Assembly: GCF_002234675.1 (NCBI RefSeq) | Contig: NC_019860.2 | Coordinates: 10,414,586-10,478,585 of the forward strand | DNA: 64,000 nt | DNA from: Oryzias latipes | Lineage: Eukaryota; Chordata; Actinopteri; Beloniformes; Adrianichthyidae | Direction: 5' to 3' | Shown here: one piece after another, positions 51,187 through 64,000 of the stretch | Layout of the letters: each line of letters starts with the position of its first letter | How positions within the stretch are numbered: the first letter of the stretch is position 1 | The notes under the pieces: model-generated | The model's database searches: none | The model's input: the letters and a program-made list of their open reading frames with translations, nothing else | What the model was told of the DNA's origin: nothing | Program-made: the position numbers and the translations under genes

Positions 51187-51703
51187 GTGAGTGGATGTGT
51201 AACCGGTCACCGCGTTAATAAATGATTAGTTAACCCCAGTAGGAGCAGGTGAGTTAGCCTTGAAAGCCTGCAAATGAGCCCTATGTTTTTAGCTAGCTAA
51301 CGGAGTTAGCAGCAGCAGCTGTCGTGGGTTTTTCAGACAGAGGCTGGCTAGCCTGGATGCTAACAGCAGCAGCAGCTAGCAGCTGTTGACATTCACCTGA
51401 ATATTTGATTTTAGCTTCTTAAAGAAAAAGAAAACGTTTCATTCAGGGCTGTAGGTCTACAGGAAGAATCTGTGTGTCATCTCGTCCCGCCGCTCTGAGG
51501 TTTGCTAAGTCTGGTTCTTTTGTGTGGACACAGGAGGCAGACCTACAGGATGATGAAGAGCCGCCTAGTTTCGCCGCAGGATTTCTCACCTTCACCCGCC
51601 GCCTCCTAAACCTTCAAATCAGGCATTAGAAACAGAAACAGACTTGTCTTAGGAGGGGCTGACGTCACAGGAGAGGGAGCAGGCGAACTGATAACCAGGA
51701 GCC

Positions 51704-54700
51704 ATGGAGGAGCAGGGGCCGGTGAGCATGGATCACCTTCTGGAGCAGGTGATGCACAAGGACCTGGGCAGGAGACTGCAGGTGGGCCAGGAGGTCACGG
51801 AGCTGCTGATGAGCGAGGAGAGGTGCCCGGACCTGGAGCAGGACCAGGCGGCGCTGGACCGGCTGGTGGATTCTGTGGCCAGCTCCTGGGTGAACTCCAG
51901 CAACTTCAAGGTGAGGAGATCCTTGGGAGTTCACAGCGGAAATCGGGCCTGCGAACGCAGAAGATTCGCTCCTGTTCTGCGTTTGCTGAAACATCTGGTT
52001 GCTGGTTGAGGTCGACTGAGGTCAACCAGGCTATCAGTGGATTTCAGAGCTTCTCTGTGGCTGACAGGCGGGTTTGCCCCCCTTTTAGTGACTGACTGAT
52101 GTTGGATGCAACAGCATGAATCTAGTGCCCAAATATCACAAGAAAAAGCTAAAAAGACAAAAAACAAAATAAATAAGAGAAACTGAAGGCAATCTTACTG
52201 TTTATTTGGCTCAGCCGTTTTTTTATATCATTTATAGCAATCAGTCTGCAGCCGTCTGTTTCTGACCGATCAAAACCTTAGTAGGAACCGGATATTCCTG
52301 CTACATTCCTGCTTTTTGTTTTGCTTTCATTACATTGTTACTTTTGTAATACATATAAATTAAATACATTTTGGCATGAATAAAAACAGAAATATAAAAT
52401 AAAAAAAGCATTTACTTAAAATGTGAAACTTTTTTTTTTTACTTTTGACAGCTCATGCAACTTCCTTTCAAAATAAAAGACATCCTGGATCATGGCAGCG
52501 CAGCTAACTAATGATATGTTCTCTTCTTACACCATAAATTTATAAACTTAATTAACTTAAGTGAAATGATCGGTCATTTAGTAACCCTTCTATACATTTA
52601 CTTTCACTGTCACCTTTAATTCTGACAGTAAATGACAAAAACAGGAACTTTTATTTGCATAAAAGTGTCTTTTCTATTCATTTTCCACTCCAAAGTCTCC
52701 GTTTGCCACAGAAAGCAACATTTAAATTAGTTGAGTGAAAATAATTTGTGTACATATTGTATAATTTGTAACACACAGCATTGTATATTAGAAGTCTGAT
52801 TCTGCAGCTTCCATTTGAACTGTGGTTTTGATTTGCTCCAATCTCATTGGCTGAGACGCAAAGATCAAAGAAAGGGCAGCGCAGACGAGAAATTTAGACA
52901 AAAAACGGACAAAAACCTTTATTAAGACATTTCTAAACAACAGATTTTGGTTTTCCCAGCATTCGTTTTGGTCAGCATGTGTTGCTGCTGATAAATATAA
53001 CTGTGGATTGTGATCATGTGACTATTTGTGGTTAGGATTCAATTATTTATTGTATGTTCCACGGATTTTCCTTTTTGAATGATTCGGGGTTACCTCCGTG
53101 TTTGGCTGGCCGAGCAGCCGTGTTGGTCTGTCCAGCGTGTCGATGACCTGATGACGCTGACAGGAAGTGACCTCACCTGTGTGCCCTGCAGCGGCGGCTC
53201 TCGCTCACTCTGAAAACCGCTTAAGGAGCTGTGAGGGGAGTCTGGACGGCCCACATGTGAGCCGAGCCGGAGGAGTCGGGCCGACGGCTCCAGCTGTGCT
53301 CCCAGCTGTTGCAGAGGGTTGACTGGCTTTACTGTGTCCAGCTTGCTGAAGCTGAATGACCTCATGTGTCCTGCACAGCCAGCAAAACTGACTTGGGTTG
53401 GGTTCAGGAGGGCTCTCTGGTGAGGGATCTGAAGTGTCAGCGGTGATGGGAGCAGCTGCAGACCTCCATCAATGGCCTCCTCCAGTTCAAATCACTGATC
53501 TGCTCATGGATGAACAGAGCAGTGGCGCTTTCAGAGGCGGAGCCCTCCAGAACGGAGCGTTTTCCTGCCGCCACATCTGTCCATAATGAGGGCAAGCATT
53601 AAATTTACCAGCACCATTAGCCCAGTTTCCTTCCCCCCTGTGACAGATCCACTCACCGCAGAATGCGTTGCAGCATGTGTGTCAATGCAGCGGCTGCTAA
53701 ACGGCTGATTCATTCGCCCCTCAGGACAGGAGCGGCCGTCCGTCCGTCCGTCTGAGCCGTTTAAGGATGTCATGTCAGCAGATCCTCTCTATTCTTTTCT
53801 CTGTTGTGTTGAAGCTACTTCTGCTGCTATTAACACACTTTTCTAAAGCTCTGCCCATTTCATGTTAAACCTGTTGTTGTTGCGATAGACACATTTGATT
53901 TGCAGCTCATCTGTTCGTTTTCATGAGCGGATGAGGTTAGTGCTCGGACTGTTTGGAGTTTTTTGCTTTTGTTGTAACAGAAGTCTTCACATTTGGAGAC
54001 AGTAGGCTTCCATATCTCAACACCGCATGGCTCCATAATGGATCCTAGAATCGCATTTGTTGTAGTGAATTAGATGTAATTTCACAGTGATATCACTAGA
54101 GGGCGGTGGTATACAGCTTCTATTACATTTCAGTAACACGCTATAGTTCCAACAAATGGCAGTAGAGATGTACTACTGTCGGTGCTTTAAAGCAAGTCAT
54201 ATAAATGGCCACCAGAGGGAGCCGGATACTAGTGTTTTTTTATTAGTCATAGAAATGTGTTTGGTCCTCAATGTTTGAGGGTTTCCAAAAATTGCACCGT
54301 AACCTAAACATAAAGTTTAGGAGATGCGAATGTGTTGGTAATGGTGTCAGCAGGGAACTCTCGCTAGACGCTCATTGAGTTTCCCGTTTCACCCCAAGAC
54401 TAGGATGGTTGACCGCTTCCGGGTTTGAAGGCTTCTAGTGAAATGTGAGCGTAGTGCTTAGTCATGGTTCAGGTTCATGTCAAGTTTTAAAATTACAAAG
54501 TCAAGAAATACAGTCTTTCCAGTTTATTAAAATATGTAAAGACGATCTCCTATACGCATTTAGCGCCTTTGCAGCAAGGGTTTCTGGTTTTGACTCGTTA
54601 CCCATAATGCTTTGCAGCGGGGATTCAGATTCTCCGCTGCTGCGGGTTTATGGCGTCTCATCTGCTGTTTCTGCGTGTGCACACGCACGTGCCTCCGTGT

Positions 54701-57165
54701 GTTTTAGTTGTGAGTTCTTCAGCAGCCTCACAGATGGATTTGCGTTCGTCAGGTGGTTCTGCTGGGGATGGACATCCTTTCTGCTCTGGTCGGCAGACTG
54801 CAGGAGAGGTTCAGAACTCAGGTGGGAACAGGTGAGTTGTCCTCAAAAAATATTACTCCTTTTTTTTTTCTTTTACCTATTTTGTTTCTTTATCAAATAT
54901 AATATTGATAGTATTATATAATAGAAAATAAACTAATTTCTTTAAAAATCATCAGATTAGTTTTATAGACTTTAACTTTTCACTGCAGCTTTTTCTTTAA
55001 ACACAAAATCTGTTTCCTTGAAATATTAGATTTAGATTTTAGACAAATAGAAATAAAGTATTTTAATGTTACACAGAATATTTTATTAATTGAATTGAAA
55101 ATTTACCCCAACTTTTATGTCAATTATTAATTGGATCATGAAAACCAGTTAGAAATACAACCAAATAGCCTCAAAGAACACAACCAAAACCGCAAAATGC
55201 AACTAAGGAACACACTTCCCCTAAATTTGAGCTGCTTTGTCAAAATCATTTAACTCACAATTTTTCATAATGTTCCATTTCCCGAACTAGAGGAGCTGGA
55301 TTGACGTCTCAACTGGCAAATCACAGTAGATATCATAAATAATGAAGGTGCTGACTCCTCAGTTGGGCTTGCAAGCTGGTCAAGATGCACAAAAACCATC
55401 AACAAGTGCCTCAGCTGAGGCTAGCAGCAAAGAAGATGGGAAGCACTAAACAGCACTAAACCTGTGTAACAAAAGCCGCTGCCTTTTCAAGGCAATAACA
55501 GTTCTTTCATACAGTCATGGATCTGTTGTCATTGGCAACGAGTCTCAGCTGTAGGAGGCGGGCCAAGGGGCACTTATGTACACACTCCTGCACCAGGCCT
55601 GTAACAATCTAAATTTAGTTGGTTTAGGATTTTTACCTCTGATTTTCCACGCCTAGTGAATTTGAAGTCTTCGTTACAACCCCCCTAAGGGCTAGATATG
55701 CGCCGTCTGTGGGCAAGAAAAACCAGGCAAACCTGTGTGGAGCACGTAGGTCACCCGTGCAAGATATCAAGGTCAGGGGGTGCGTGGTGAACCCGTAGAG
55801 CGAAAATGTTCACACGCGTTTTTTTTATATGAGCATGCTTGGAGCAACAGGGTGTTGTAAACCCTTACACAACCCGTAAGGAGGGTAAGTTGGAGTGGAG
55901 TAGGCGGGGCCCAGGCACGTCATACGGATTTTTTTGACAAACCCCCAAATCCTGTGGGCTACTCAAGGAGCTTGTTAGTGTTGTTCACATGATGAGTGCG
56001 GCCTGCCTGCGTGCATTAAACATCAAAAGTGCGTGCAACATCCATTATGAATTCTTCGCGATACACTTATCACAGTACCGCACGACATTGGTACGTTTCC
56101 TTTTCCTGGCGTCCCATGAGGTGGTCCTTAAAGGCCGTGTCACACAGTTACTATGTACATCTTTCGCATTTTCTGCATATGAAATTTCGGTCTCTCGTGA
56201 CACATGCGCGATATACGTAATTCGTTAGTGTTTGTTGCGTTCGTCAATGTCCGTCTAGGGTTTCATAACGAGTTTCCATGTGAATTTGCTTTTGAGCTGT
56301 TCAAAATTTTTGGTCGGTTGACCAAAGTTTATGCGTATTTTTTGCGTGCGCTTCACCTCAGCTCTGCCAAGCCTCATAGACCGACTGGGAGACTCCAAGG
56401 ATCAGGTTCGAGAGCAAGACCAGGCTCTGCTGCTGAAGATCATGGACCAAGCGGCCAACCCGCAGGTACACAACATAACGGCAAAAAGCCCACAGCGACA
56501 GCAGGATAGCAGCTGAGGATTGTGCGTTTGTTTGTCTGCAGTACGTGTGGGAGAGGATGATAGGAGGTTTCAAGCACAAGAACAACCGAACCAGAGAAGG
56601 ACTCTGCCTGTGCCTCATCTCTACTTTGAATGTGTACGTCTTTCTAAAACGACTCTCGGATACACACGTCCTTACATTTCTCACCGCAGACCAATGTTTT
56701 CTTCTGCTTTCCGTGGTCCCAGGTTTGGATCTCAGAGTCTGACTCTCAGTAAAATCGTCCCTCACATCTGTAACCTATTAGGAGACCCTACCAGTCAGGT
56801 AACACACACCTCTACCTCTGCTACAGCTTTGACTCTACCCAGCTGTGTCTTTTTGAATGTATGTAAACAAACGCCTGTGTAAAATTCTCACCGTGTGCTA
56901 ACACGAAGGTGCGCGACGGAGCCATGAACTGCCTGGTGGAGATATACCGCCACGTCGGGGAGCGAGTGAGGATGGACCTGGGAAAAAAGGGCCTCCCACA
57001 GTCAAGGTGCGTTTTTTTAGACACAAAATGAAACTTAAAGCTGTTGTGAGTCTCTGTGGGTTTAAACGTGTGCTTTCGTTCCTCCTCTGTCCAGGCTGAA
57101 CATGATCTTCAGTAAATTCGATGAAGTGCAGTGCTCGGGAAACATGGTTCTGTCACCTATGTCAG
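51704..57165 (+). CDS. clasp1: CLIP-associating protein 1, N-terminal part (continues beyond the window)
   Basis: Microtubule plus-end and kinetochore regulator. Coding exons: 51704-51910 (ATG; UTR from 51534), 54753-54831, 56362-56465, 56542-56633, 56723-56798, 56909-57006, 57095-57165; phases agree and give 242 aa, the TOG1-like domain. The start reads MEEQGPVSMDHLLEQVM, followed by DLGRRLQVGQEV. Later blocks are VVLLGMDILSALV, LPSLIDRLGDSKDQVREQ, LLLKIMDQAANPQYVWERM, LTLSKIVPHICNLLGDP and EIYRHVGERVRMDLGKKGL. CLASP1 rather than CLASP2 is supported by KIMDQAANPQYVW and SKIVPHICNLLGD. The exon at 56633 uses the donor GTACGT, not the earlier GTGTAC, to keep the frame. The next exon is not in the window. 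Confidence 0.93.
51911..54752. other. clasp1 intron 1 (coding) without other features
   Basis: No further exon, RNA gene or repeat boundary recognised. A 158-codon open frame across 54445-54921 merely overlaps the real 79-bp exon in another frame. Confidence 0.6.
54832..56361. repeat. clasp1 intron with a MITE-like end
   Basis: AAGGCCGTGTCACACAGTTA (from 56130) resembles the inverted-repeat end AAGGCCATGTCACATAGCCA seen at 20548 and 9036, so a related short element probably occupies part of about 55680-56230. No exon found between 54831 and 56362. Confidence 0.4.
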
Positions 57166-57284
57166 GTAAGAGCATGTTGTGTTGTCGCCAAGGGTCCATC
57201 AACACAGCCTTTTAAAGAAACGTCACGCCGTTTAACGCTATAGGGCTACAGGACCATGTGCTGTCCATGTAAGAACGAGCCATA

Positions 57285-57805
57285 CAGGCTTTCTTGAACA
57301 GGCTTTTATCAAATGGTGATTTCACTTGACCATCGCTACCTGACACTAAGGCGTGTACTCACAGTTGGAAGAGTTTGGGTGTGAAATTGTGTGAAAGTGT
57401 GGTCTGGTAGATCTTGTTCCAGGCGTTTTTTCTCATAGCTCTATTCCGATATATAAAGAACTTGTTGTCATAGAATTTCATCCAGACACAAACTACAATT
57501 ATCAATGTCTCCACCTTGATCAATTTTCAAACGCTTGGTACTTCTGTGTTCTGAAAAGGACGCTACCCAGCCATCACTACCAAATCCCAGTTCCTGACTG
57601 ATCACAGTTGAACTGGTTTAACTTTTGACTCATGTTCAACAACTGCGCGTTTTGGACGTGGTGCCCAAAAATGGACTTGAAAACTATGCGTAGCTATGCA
57701 CGAACGCAAGTGTTTTGAACGCGGAAGCCAGAAATATACATAGACTTTTTATTGGAAGTGGTCGCTTGAACGCTTGTTTCCGAGCCCGATGTGAGCTCCA
57801 ATGTT
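57285..57805. repeat. ~500-bp dispersed repeat, copy B (clasp1 intron)
   Basis: Relative of 26600-27125 in the same orientation; see that entry. A diverged unit of the 88-bp repeat of the NLR intron follows at 57830-57990. Confidence 0.7.
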
Positions 57806-59283
57806 TACGTTCTTTGGACTACTGTAACTCTTCCACCGTTTATGCAATTAACGTAATCCCAGTGGATTCTGAAGTGTAGAAAAGCAGCTTTGAGCGAATA
57901 TACAACAGTTTGAGGCAGTGAAGTGTTTCAGCTGATTCCGTCACAGAGAAAAGTGGTTTTGCGGCGTTATACAATACGTAAAAGATAAACGCAGACAAAG
58001 TGTGATTTATCAGAGATCAAGACACGACGTGGAAGCCTGAACCATCGGACATGAAGTGTCTTAGTTTCTGATAATGCACACTTGGAAGGCCGTTATCCAA
58101 CTTATACCATGGTCACTTCCAAAAGTTCAACTCTTATCGCTTGTTCTTGTCCATATGATGAAGCTAAAGTGGTCGTGATGATCATATACATATATGCTTT
58201 CCTTTGCCACTGCAGTCAAGATTGGTGCCGGTTTAGCCGGTTAAGCGTCCCGTGACAACCCGCTGCACCACCTAACAAATAGTCTGCTTTTTGTGAATAT
58301 TTATGTCTTTTGTAAGTGACCATGGTATAAGCGGTTTCAGGCTTCCATGGCGTGCGTTAATTTCTAATAATGCAAACTTCGTCGGCCATTATCCCTTACT
58401 TAATCCACACCCAGAAGCCAATCAGAATGGAGTTTACCATGGTATACTTTCAGTTGATAATGTGTGGAAGTATTTGGTGAAAAGCTGCGTTTCTGTGCTC
58501 TGGAATGAACTGATTCACATTGATCCCGTGAACAGTGGAAGTGTTATGGTATGTAAAAGTGTGTGTGTGTTTTCTGGTGTTGCCGGTGACATCTCCAGTG
58601 TTAAAGAGTTATCAGCATAGACGCTTTAGGGAAATGATTTAAAAACAAATATTCACCATGGCAACTACATAGCCTTTTTAAATCAATATAAAAATGAGTA
58701 GACTTTATTTGAATCTATTTTTGCTTTTTTTTAGTCATTATTGTTTATTTTGGTAAAAGATTATTCAAAAATATTTAGCTAATAACCCAGTTGTTGTGTC
58801 CTGTCAAAGAAGAATTCAAACATACAGTGGGGTTAGGCCGCGAAAACCCAGAAGCATTTCAGTAGCGATCTGCCTGATCTGAAGTTTTGTGTGAATGGAG
58901 AACAATTCCCAAATGTTTTAGAAGAGCCAGTTAAAAGTCCGGAGAGCTGGTGTGATGCCAATCTTTAGGATAAAGAGCAGTTTGCTAACCTAGACTGCAG
59001 GTTGCTGTTGTACGAATGGCCTTTTTCAATGTTTCCTCTGACCGTTAACTGTCTGTGATGATCCCATACCAATGCTGGAGAAATTGGAGAGAACTATTAG
59101 TGTTTATATTTAAGAAATTATCCTAAATCAGGGATTCTGTTGGGACTGGCGAAGCTTCTGAAGTTCCTACAGGAAGGAAGAAGAGGCCAAAGGAGGCTGT
59201 GCTGCAGGTCAGGCAGAGCTTCGACATGGAGATGTTGTTGGACTGGTGCAGCCGTGACTTTGGTTTAAAGTCTTTGGTGCAAA

Positions 59284-59520
59284 GCGTCTTAAAGATTCAC
59301 TCTGATTGTATTTGGATCTATTGTAAAATCATTCCCAGTGGTCTATAATTCCTGCTTATGCCGATTTTAGCCCAAAAGGAAAAAGAAAAACCTGTGTTTG
59401 TTTTTTAGGACATAGTTTGTTTTGAGCAAAAGGAGTTCATTAGAAATTCACCTCTGAGTTGTGCTGTTGGTGCAGAGCAACCCCACCCCCACTTCCCCTC
59501 GCTGTTGCTGAGAGTATTTT
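59284..59520. repeat. Third copy of the TTTAAAG MITE family (partial)
   Basis: Starts TTAAAGATTCACTCTGATTG and contains CATTCCCAGTGGTC, ACCTCTGAGTTGTG and GAGCAACCCCACCC, as in the copies at 24691-25730 and 34320-34595. Confidence 0.55.
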
Positions 59521-61373
59521 CTACGTCACAAACACGATCTTTTTCAAAAACAATTTCTTCATCTGCCTCTGATTCACAACATCTTAAATCCTTTCTAGCG
59601 TGTGCTGCTCTTTTTCTGCCCAACAGTGTTGAGTTTGTGTCATTTCTTCGTTCTCTGTTTGGCTTTCAGGTTTTTCTGAACAGAAATGAGAAAACCGGTG
59701 CGTCTTTTTGCTGTGATTGGGTTGAAAAGAAGGCCAACTGACTGGATTTGTTTGTTTCACCTGATTATTTAAACTCAACTTTATTTATTGAGCACCTTTT
59801 CTGCCGCACAACATCCCAAAGGGGCTTTAGATAAAAGAAATCGTCCATGAAATCCGTTAAAAATCCAAAACAAAGTGATCTGGGCACAACAGCAACAGAC
59901 GAGCTAGTCAAACTTAATCAAAAGAGAAACTAGAAAGACGAGTTTTGAGATTTTTCTTAAAAACCTCCACAGTGGATGAGGCCCTCACGTCCTCAGGACG
60001 GCTGTGGGTTTTTGTCCTGATCCAGGGGACATCCAGTAGGCCTGTAAATGAGGAGACCGGAGGGCTCTGAGAGGCTCCTAAACTAGAAGTAGTTCTGATA
60101 AAGAAGGCTGGACCTGTGAAGACTTTTACGCACTAATAAAAGAATCCTGAGGAGGATATTTTTTGGATGAATTGTGGAATGTTTAGTGGACAACAACAAG
60201 GATTTTGCTCTTACATTTCAGTTTTCTGGGTTAGTTCCTGGTTCCAGTGGTGGAAGTTCAGGCTCCAAAAATCAAACATTTCCTGCCTTTACAGGAAGTG
60301 GCCTCTCTGTGCGTTTACGCCAGCTGAGGCTGGCAGTCATGTGGTGTAACTGTTGCTGGGCGAACTCCGAGGCACAACGAGTCGAGCTGACATGGATTTA
60401 AAATGGAAAAAAATGAGAGAGAAAAGATGAGAGCCAAATGAGGACAGAGTCCTGATTTCAGCACCCTCCGGGCTCTTATTTTGGAGGAGCAGTGTCAGCT
60501 GTCGTCCTCCCAGTCACAAGACCAGCTGGAGGGAGGAGAGGGGGGGGGGCAGGCTTGATGAGGGTTCGGCAGAGTTCTCGCCGCTGCAGAGCTGCAGAGA
60601 CGGAGCGTCCTCGAAGGTAAACCTTTGACTGGAATGTTTGTGCGTGGGGTTTGATTAACGACTTGCTCAGATCGGGTTCCTCTGATGCATGAAGTCTGCT
60701 GCCTGTAGCTTGGAAAAAGTCTGGCTTAGTTTTCTAACTCTAAAAGTTTTTGTCCTTCAAGGAGAGTTAACGGTTTGAGGGTAACAAATGCAGAAGAGAA
60801 ACTGAAGATGTGTTGTTGCACTGAGGGGTTGAGTTTGTTGTTCTGCTTGTGTCACTGTGTGACCTGTGATCATGTTTGAGGCTGCTGGGTAATCGCCTGA
60901 ACGCGACCCTAAGTGAATGTGACTGAGCAGAAGCACAAAGCCTCCAGTCTGTAGAAAACGTTGTGTTTGGGTCGACATCGCGCACTGAGAATGTCCTCCG
61001 GGAGGCGCCGAAGGACGAGGTCCAGCACTGCTGTCGGCAGCCTCCTGAATAATGGAAGTCCTGCAGAGACGGCAGCCGGCAGATCCGATGCCCCACAAAT
61101 CCTGTCACGTCAGGGGCCGACGCAAACAGGAAAGCGCCTTCAAACAGGAAGCTTGGGATCCCACCCAGAACCAAGAATAACGGATCTTCCAACCAGACAG
61201 ACCAAAAAAAAACCCAAAAACAAGCACTTCTGTTGGACAGTTGGATTCTGAGGAGGCCACTCTCCTCTAATGTTGATGCTAGGAGAGACGCCAAGGTCCA
61301 GAGGCCCCGTCTGACCCAGCCGGTACTTTGAACATCATAGCAAACATGGTTTTATGTCTGCAAAAGCTCTGAA

Positions 61374-61500
61374 AGGAAGGAATAATGGCTAGATCAGGAA
61401 TAAAGAAGGAATAATGAAGGAATAATGGCTAGATCAGGAATAAATAAGGAATAATGGGCAGATCAGGAATAAATAAGGAATAATGGGCAGATCAGGGGTC
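61374..61500. repeat. ~30-bp minisatellite
   Basis: Four to five head-to-tail units containing GGAATAATGG and AGATCAGGAATAAA, with small changes between units. Confidence 0.85.
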
Positions 61501-62115
61501 AGGGGTCTCACTTCACCTTTACCATTAAATATAAATGATTTTTTGTTTTTGTTTTAGCATGAATAAAACATAAACATAAAGAGGCATAGTTTTTCTCTCC
61601 CCTAAAAATAAAATACTTTATAACTTCTGACAGTTTCACATGACTTACTTTCAAAATAAAAGACTCCCTATGTCACACAGGATCATCTCAATGCAGAAGT
61701 TGTAGCAAGGTCGTGTGATGTCGGCAGCAATTATGAAAAAAATAAAAATTTTGGCTGCCTCTCTGCCAGAAATTTGTAAATCAATGGAACTATTTAACCG
61801 TATATTTTGAACCATCTGGTGTGCTTTTAATAATAATTCTGGTTGTGCTTATTGACCTCCAATTGATTTTTCGTGGTAGACTGTACACAAAAATGTGTCC
61901 AAATGGTTTTGTTTGACTTCGTTACACTACAGAGCCACACCGCTTGATGGATTTAAGCATGACTGTGGTCAGGACCCTTGCAGAGTTCTACGGACTGTCA
62001 TTCAACTGTTAAACAAATAAAGTTTGAGTTAGTTTCCGTTTTTTCTGCTTTACTTTACATTTACTTTTTAAAAATTTTAAACATTTTTCTTTTTCTTTAG
62101 CCAGAATATCTAGAT

Positions 62116-62594
62116 CAGTGGTTCTCAATTCAGCTGACATTCTTTTTACAAACTCCCCGTCACTTAAGGGCTTACTATGCCGGACCATTTCCAAAACCAC
62201 AACGTAGCTAGCTTCTGTCACAGCTTCACTGGATTTAGCCCTTTTTGGAAACAGTATCTGCTGTGCAGCATAGCCTCATTGTAATTGTTGGAGCTTATTG
62301 TTGCGCTCTTTGCCGGTAAATTTGTTAAAGTAACATAGTGACGATTTATATTGAATTTTTTGAACATTGCAATTACCTGCTTAGTGCTTACTAATCAGGC
62401 ACATGACTTTATCCGGTCCATGAGGTACGACGAAGTAAGCATTTGTTCACTTAGCTTGAAAGCGCCTGTTCTTCTCGCTAACACGCCAACGTTTTTCCTC
62501 AAAGGAACCTGCTCTGGCTCTCTTTTACTGAGGGCCACAAAAAATCTTTCCGCGGGCCGCCATTGGCCCCCGGGTCGCACTTTGAAAACCCCTG
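62116..62594. mobile_element. hAT-like remnant
   Basis: The left end CAGTGGTTCTCAA and the right end TTTGAAAACCCCTG are typical hAT-type inverted termini. The interior has only short broken frames. Confidence 0.6.
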
Positions 62595-62719
62595 GTCTGA
62601 ATGGAAGGGTAAAAGAGGCATGTGTGACCCTGGAGCCTCAGACCACCGAGTTAGATGTGCCTCCCTTTGGTTTTCTCATTAGGAACTTTAGATAAATCAT
62701 TGATCATTGTTCTATCACT

Positions 62720-63729
62720 AAGGCCGCATTTACACTGCATGGTTCAAGTGACCCTATTCCGATTTTTTTCCTCGTGTGGCACAGATCGGATATGACCGAT
62801 GAACGTGCAAGCAGGACAAAAGCGCATGGGTTCCGTTTTTCTCAGATCGGAGACGGGCCTCATTCATAAGTGGAAATAAGTCGGATAGGAATCGGATACG
62901 TGCATTTGCGTGTGCCATGTAAGCAGACAAATCGGATATTCCCCAGTAAATGCGAGTCGTACGTCAGTGACGTCAACTCAGGAGAGCACCAACTGAGATC
63001 ACATGACTTATTAAGGTGCTTTTGTGCGCTGATTTTGCTGTTCGAGGACAGCTGGAGCCCCATCAGCGTGTTACCTTTCTGCCTCAGGCTTCAGACCGTA
63101 GTCGGAAACTGCTGTAATTTCCTGTCGGGTCCCAGTCGGGACGCAAACAGTAACTAATCAAGCAGGACACCTTTGCTATGGAACAGGCTAGAAGCCGTTT
63201 ATTTCTTTGCTTGGATCAAACTGTTAGTCCAGCACAACCTCTGCAAACACTTCCTCATTCAAAACTCAGTGAGAGCACATAAGCCGGCCGAGCAGCCCTC
63301 CTCTTCACTCTCCCGCGCACCCCCTCAGGAACGCCTCCTTCCGTCGCTGCGTTGCCTCCATGACAACCGCAGTCACACAAAAGAAACACAACAAAAAGGG
63401 GAGGGTTTCACCGTGCTAAACGTTTGCCGTTTGGACCAACACGCATCTTCTAAATGTGCTTTTATCACTGTTATGATTATTATTAAGGGCCTGCTCGATC
63501 ATAATTTTTTTAAATCTGTGCGGTCAGTGCTCAGGTCCGGGGAAGGCGGAAGTGCTGCTACGTAGTCCTCAGAACGTCCACGTTTGACAGTTTCAGCATT
63601 GTTTAGTGTAAATGCAAAAATCGGATACGGGTCACTTTTAAAAGATGATGTAAGCGGGTCGTCAAAAAAATCGGATGTAGTCAGAAAATCGGATTTGGGC
63701 ATCAAGACCTGCAGTGGAAATGCGGCCAA
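62720..63729. mobile_element. ~1-kb non-autonomous hAT-like element with ATCGGAT subterminal repeats
   Basis: The left end AAGGCCGCATTTACACTGCA and the right end (inverted) TTTGGCCGCATTTCCACTGC match. Both subterminal regions carry several copies of ATCGGAT (for example 62784, 62891, 62931; 63622, 63671, 63689). No transposase frame. Confidence 0.75.
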
Positions 63730-64000
63730 ACAGATACCATCTGAAGTATTCGCCTTGAACAAGATTGGAGCCAGAATGGATCTAGATTTGATTAGAAGTT
63801 TATCTAATTTCCTGGTTTAGATCATTCAGCCATAGCTGAATAATTATCATTTGACCATTTAAGACCTGAGATGTGATCTTGAAACTCGAACAGTGATGGA
63901 AACGACCAAAACAATCCGATTTTTAGATTTTTGACAAGACTCTATGATCTAAACCCAAAGCTCTGTCTGCTTTCTAAACCAGATCAAAATACAGATTTAA

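Larger units (their letters stand above)
57166..64000. other. Long clasp1 intron, repeat-rich
   Basis: No recognisable coding exon to the window end. Contents listed separately: dispersed repeat copy B, MITE fragment, minisatellite, two hAT-like elements. A GC-rich block 60540-60615 ending in CTCGAAG before GTAAACC could be an alternative first exon, but nothing confirms it. Confidence 0.6.

Noticed and set aside
54445-54921. 158-codon open frame
   Set aside because: It overlaps the real 79-bp clasp1 exon in another frame and has no domain or splice support.
51704-57165. Assignment to clasp2
   Set aside because: The KIMDQAANPQYVW and SKIVPHICNLLGD blocks match CLASP1; CLASP2 differs at these places as far as I remember the family.
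60767-61294. Overlapping open frames on both strands (175 codons minus; 96 codons plus at 60961-61251)
   Set aside because: No recognised domain, no convincing splice sites, and low-complexity Lys/Arg ends; kept only as intron sequence.

Overview
The window is vertebrate nuclear DNA, most likely from a percomorph teleost fish. Three spliced host genes with GT-AG introns are clear: an NLRC3-like NOD-like receptor of the fish FISNA-NACHT-LRR-B30.2 type, clcn4 (endosomal chloride/proton exchanger) and the 5' part of clasp1 (microtubule plus-end regulator). The non-coding DNA is AT-rich and full of fish-type repeats (RTE, L2 and Tx1/L1 LINEs, a tRNA-derived SINE, hAT-like MITEs, TA/AAT/GATA microsatellites). 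The genus (for example Oryzias) cannot be proved from the sequence alone.

Layout. 1-2764: a truncated copy of the same mobile element found at 9498-19966, with no difference seen from 10256-13019. 2765-9489: repeats (TA array, SINE, L2 LINE, a 2.1 kb inverted-repeat element, microsatellites). 9490-19974: a 10.5 kb DNA transposon flanked by the 8-bp duplication ACACTCCT. 20040-20475: Tx1/L1 LINE tail. 20780-31653: the NLR gene, with one frameshift. 31654-44480: no intact host gene; LINE and hAT remnants, then a decayed multi-exon element on the minus strand with DDE-like and PHD-like pieces. 44631-50306: clcn4, 12 coding exons, intact. 51000-64000: clasp1 5' UTR, its first seven coding exons (to 57165), then a repeat-rich intron running off the window.

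The most interesting object is the 10.5 kb transposon. It has about 1.55 kb terminal inverted repeats that start ACGGAAGC and carry an array of TCTCGTTATTACGAGA-type palindromes. It encodes two convergent genes: a 728-aa protein with a SAM-like N-terminus and a HECT ubiquitin-ligase C-terminus, and a 392-aa retroviral-integrase-fold (D136, D195, E235) transposase. The first coding exon of the HECT gene lies inside the inverted repeat, so a second copy sits at the other end in front of the transposase gene. Nested insertions (a solo LTR in both arms, a 682-bp hAT, a 1.57-kb RTE LINE) record a history of arm-to-arm sequence exchange.

The host genes look like ordinary neighbours; nothing in the sequence suggests that they work together.
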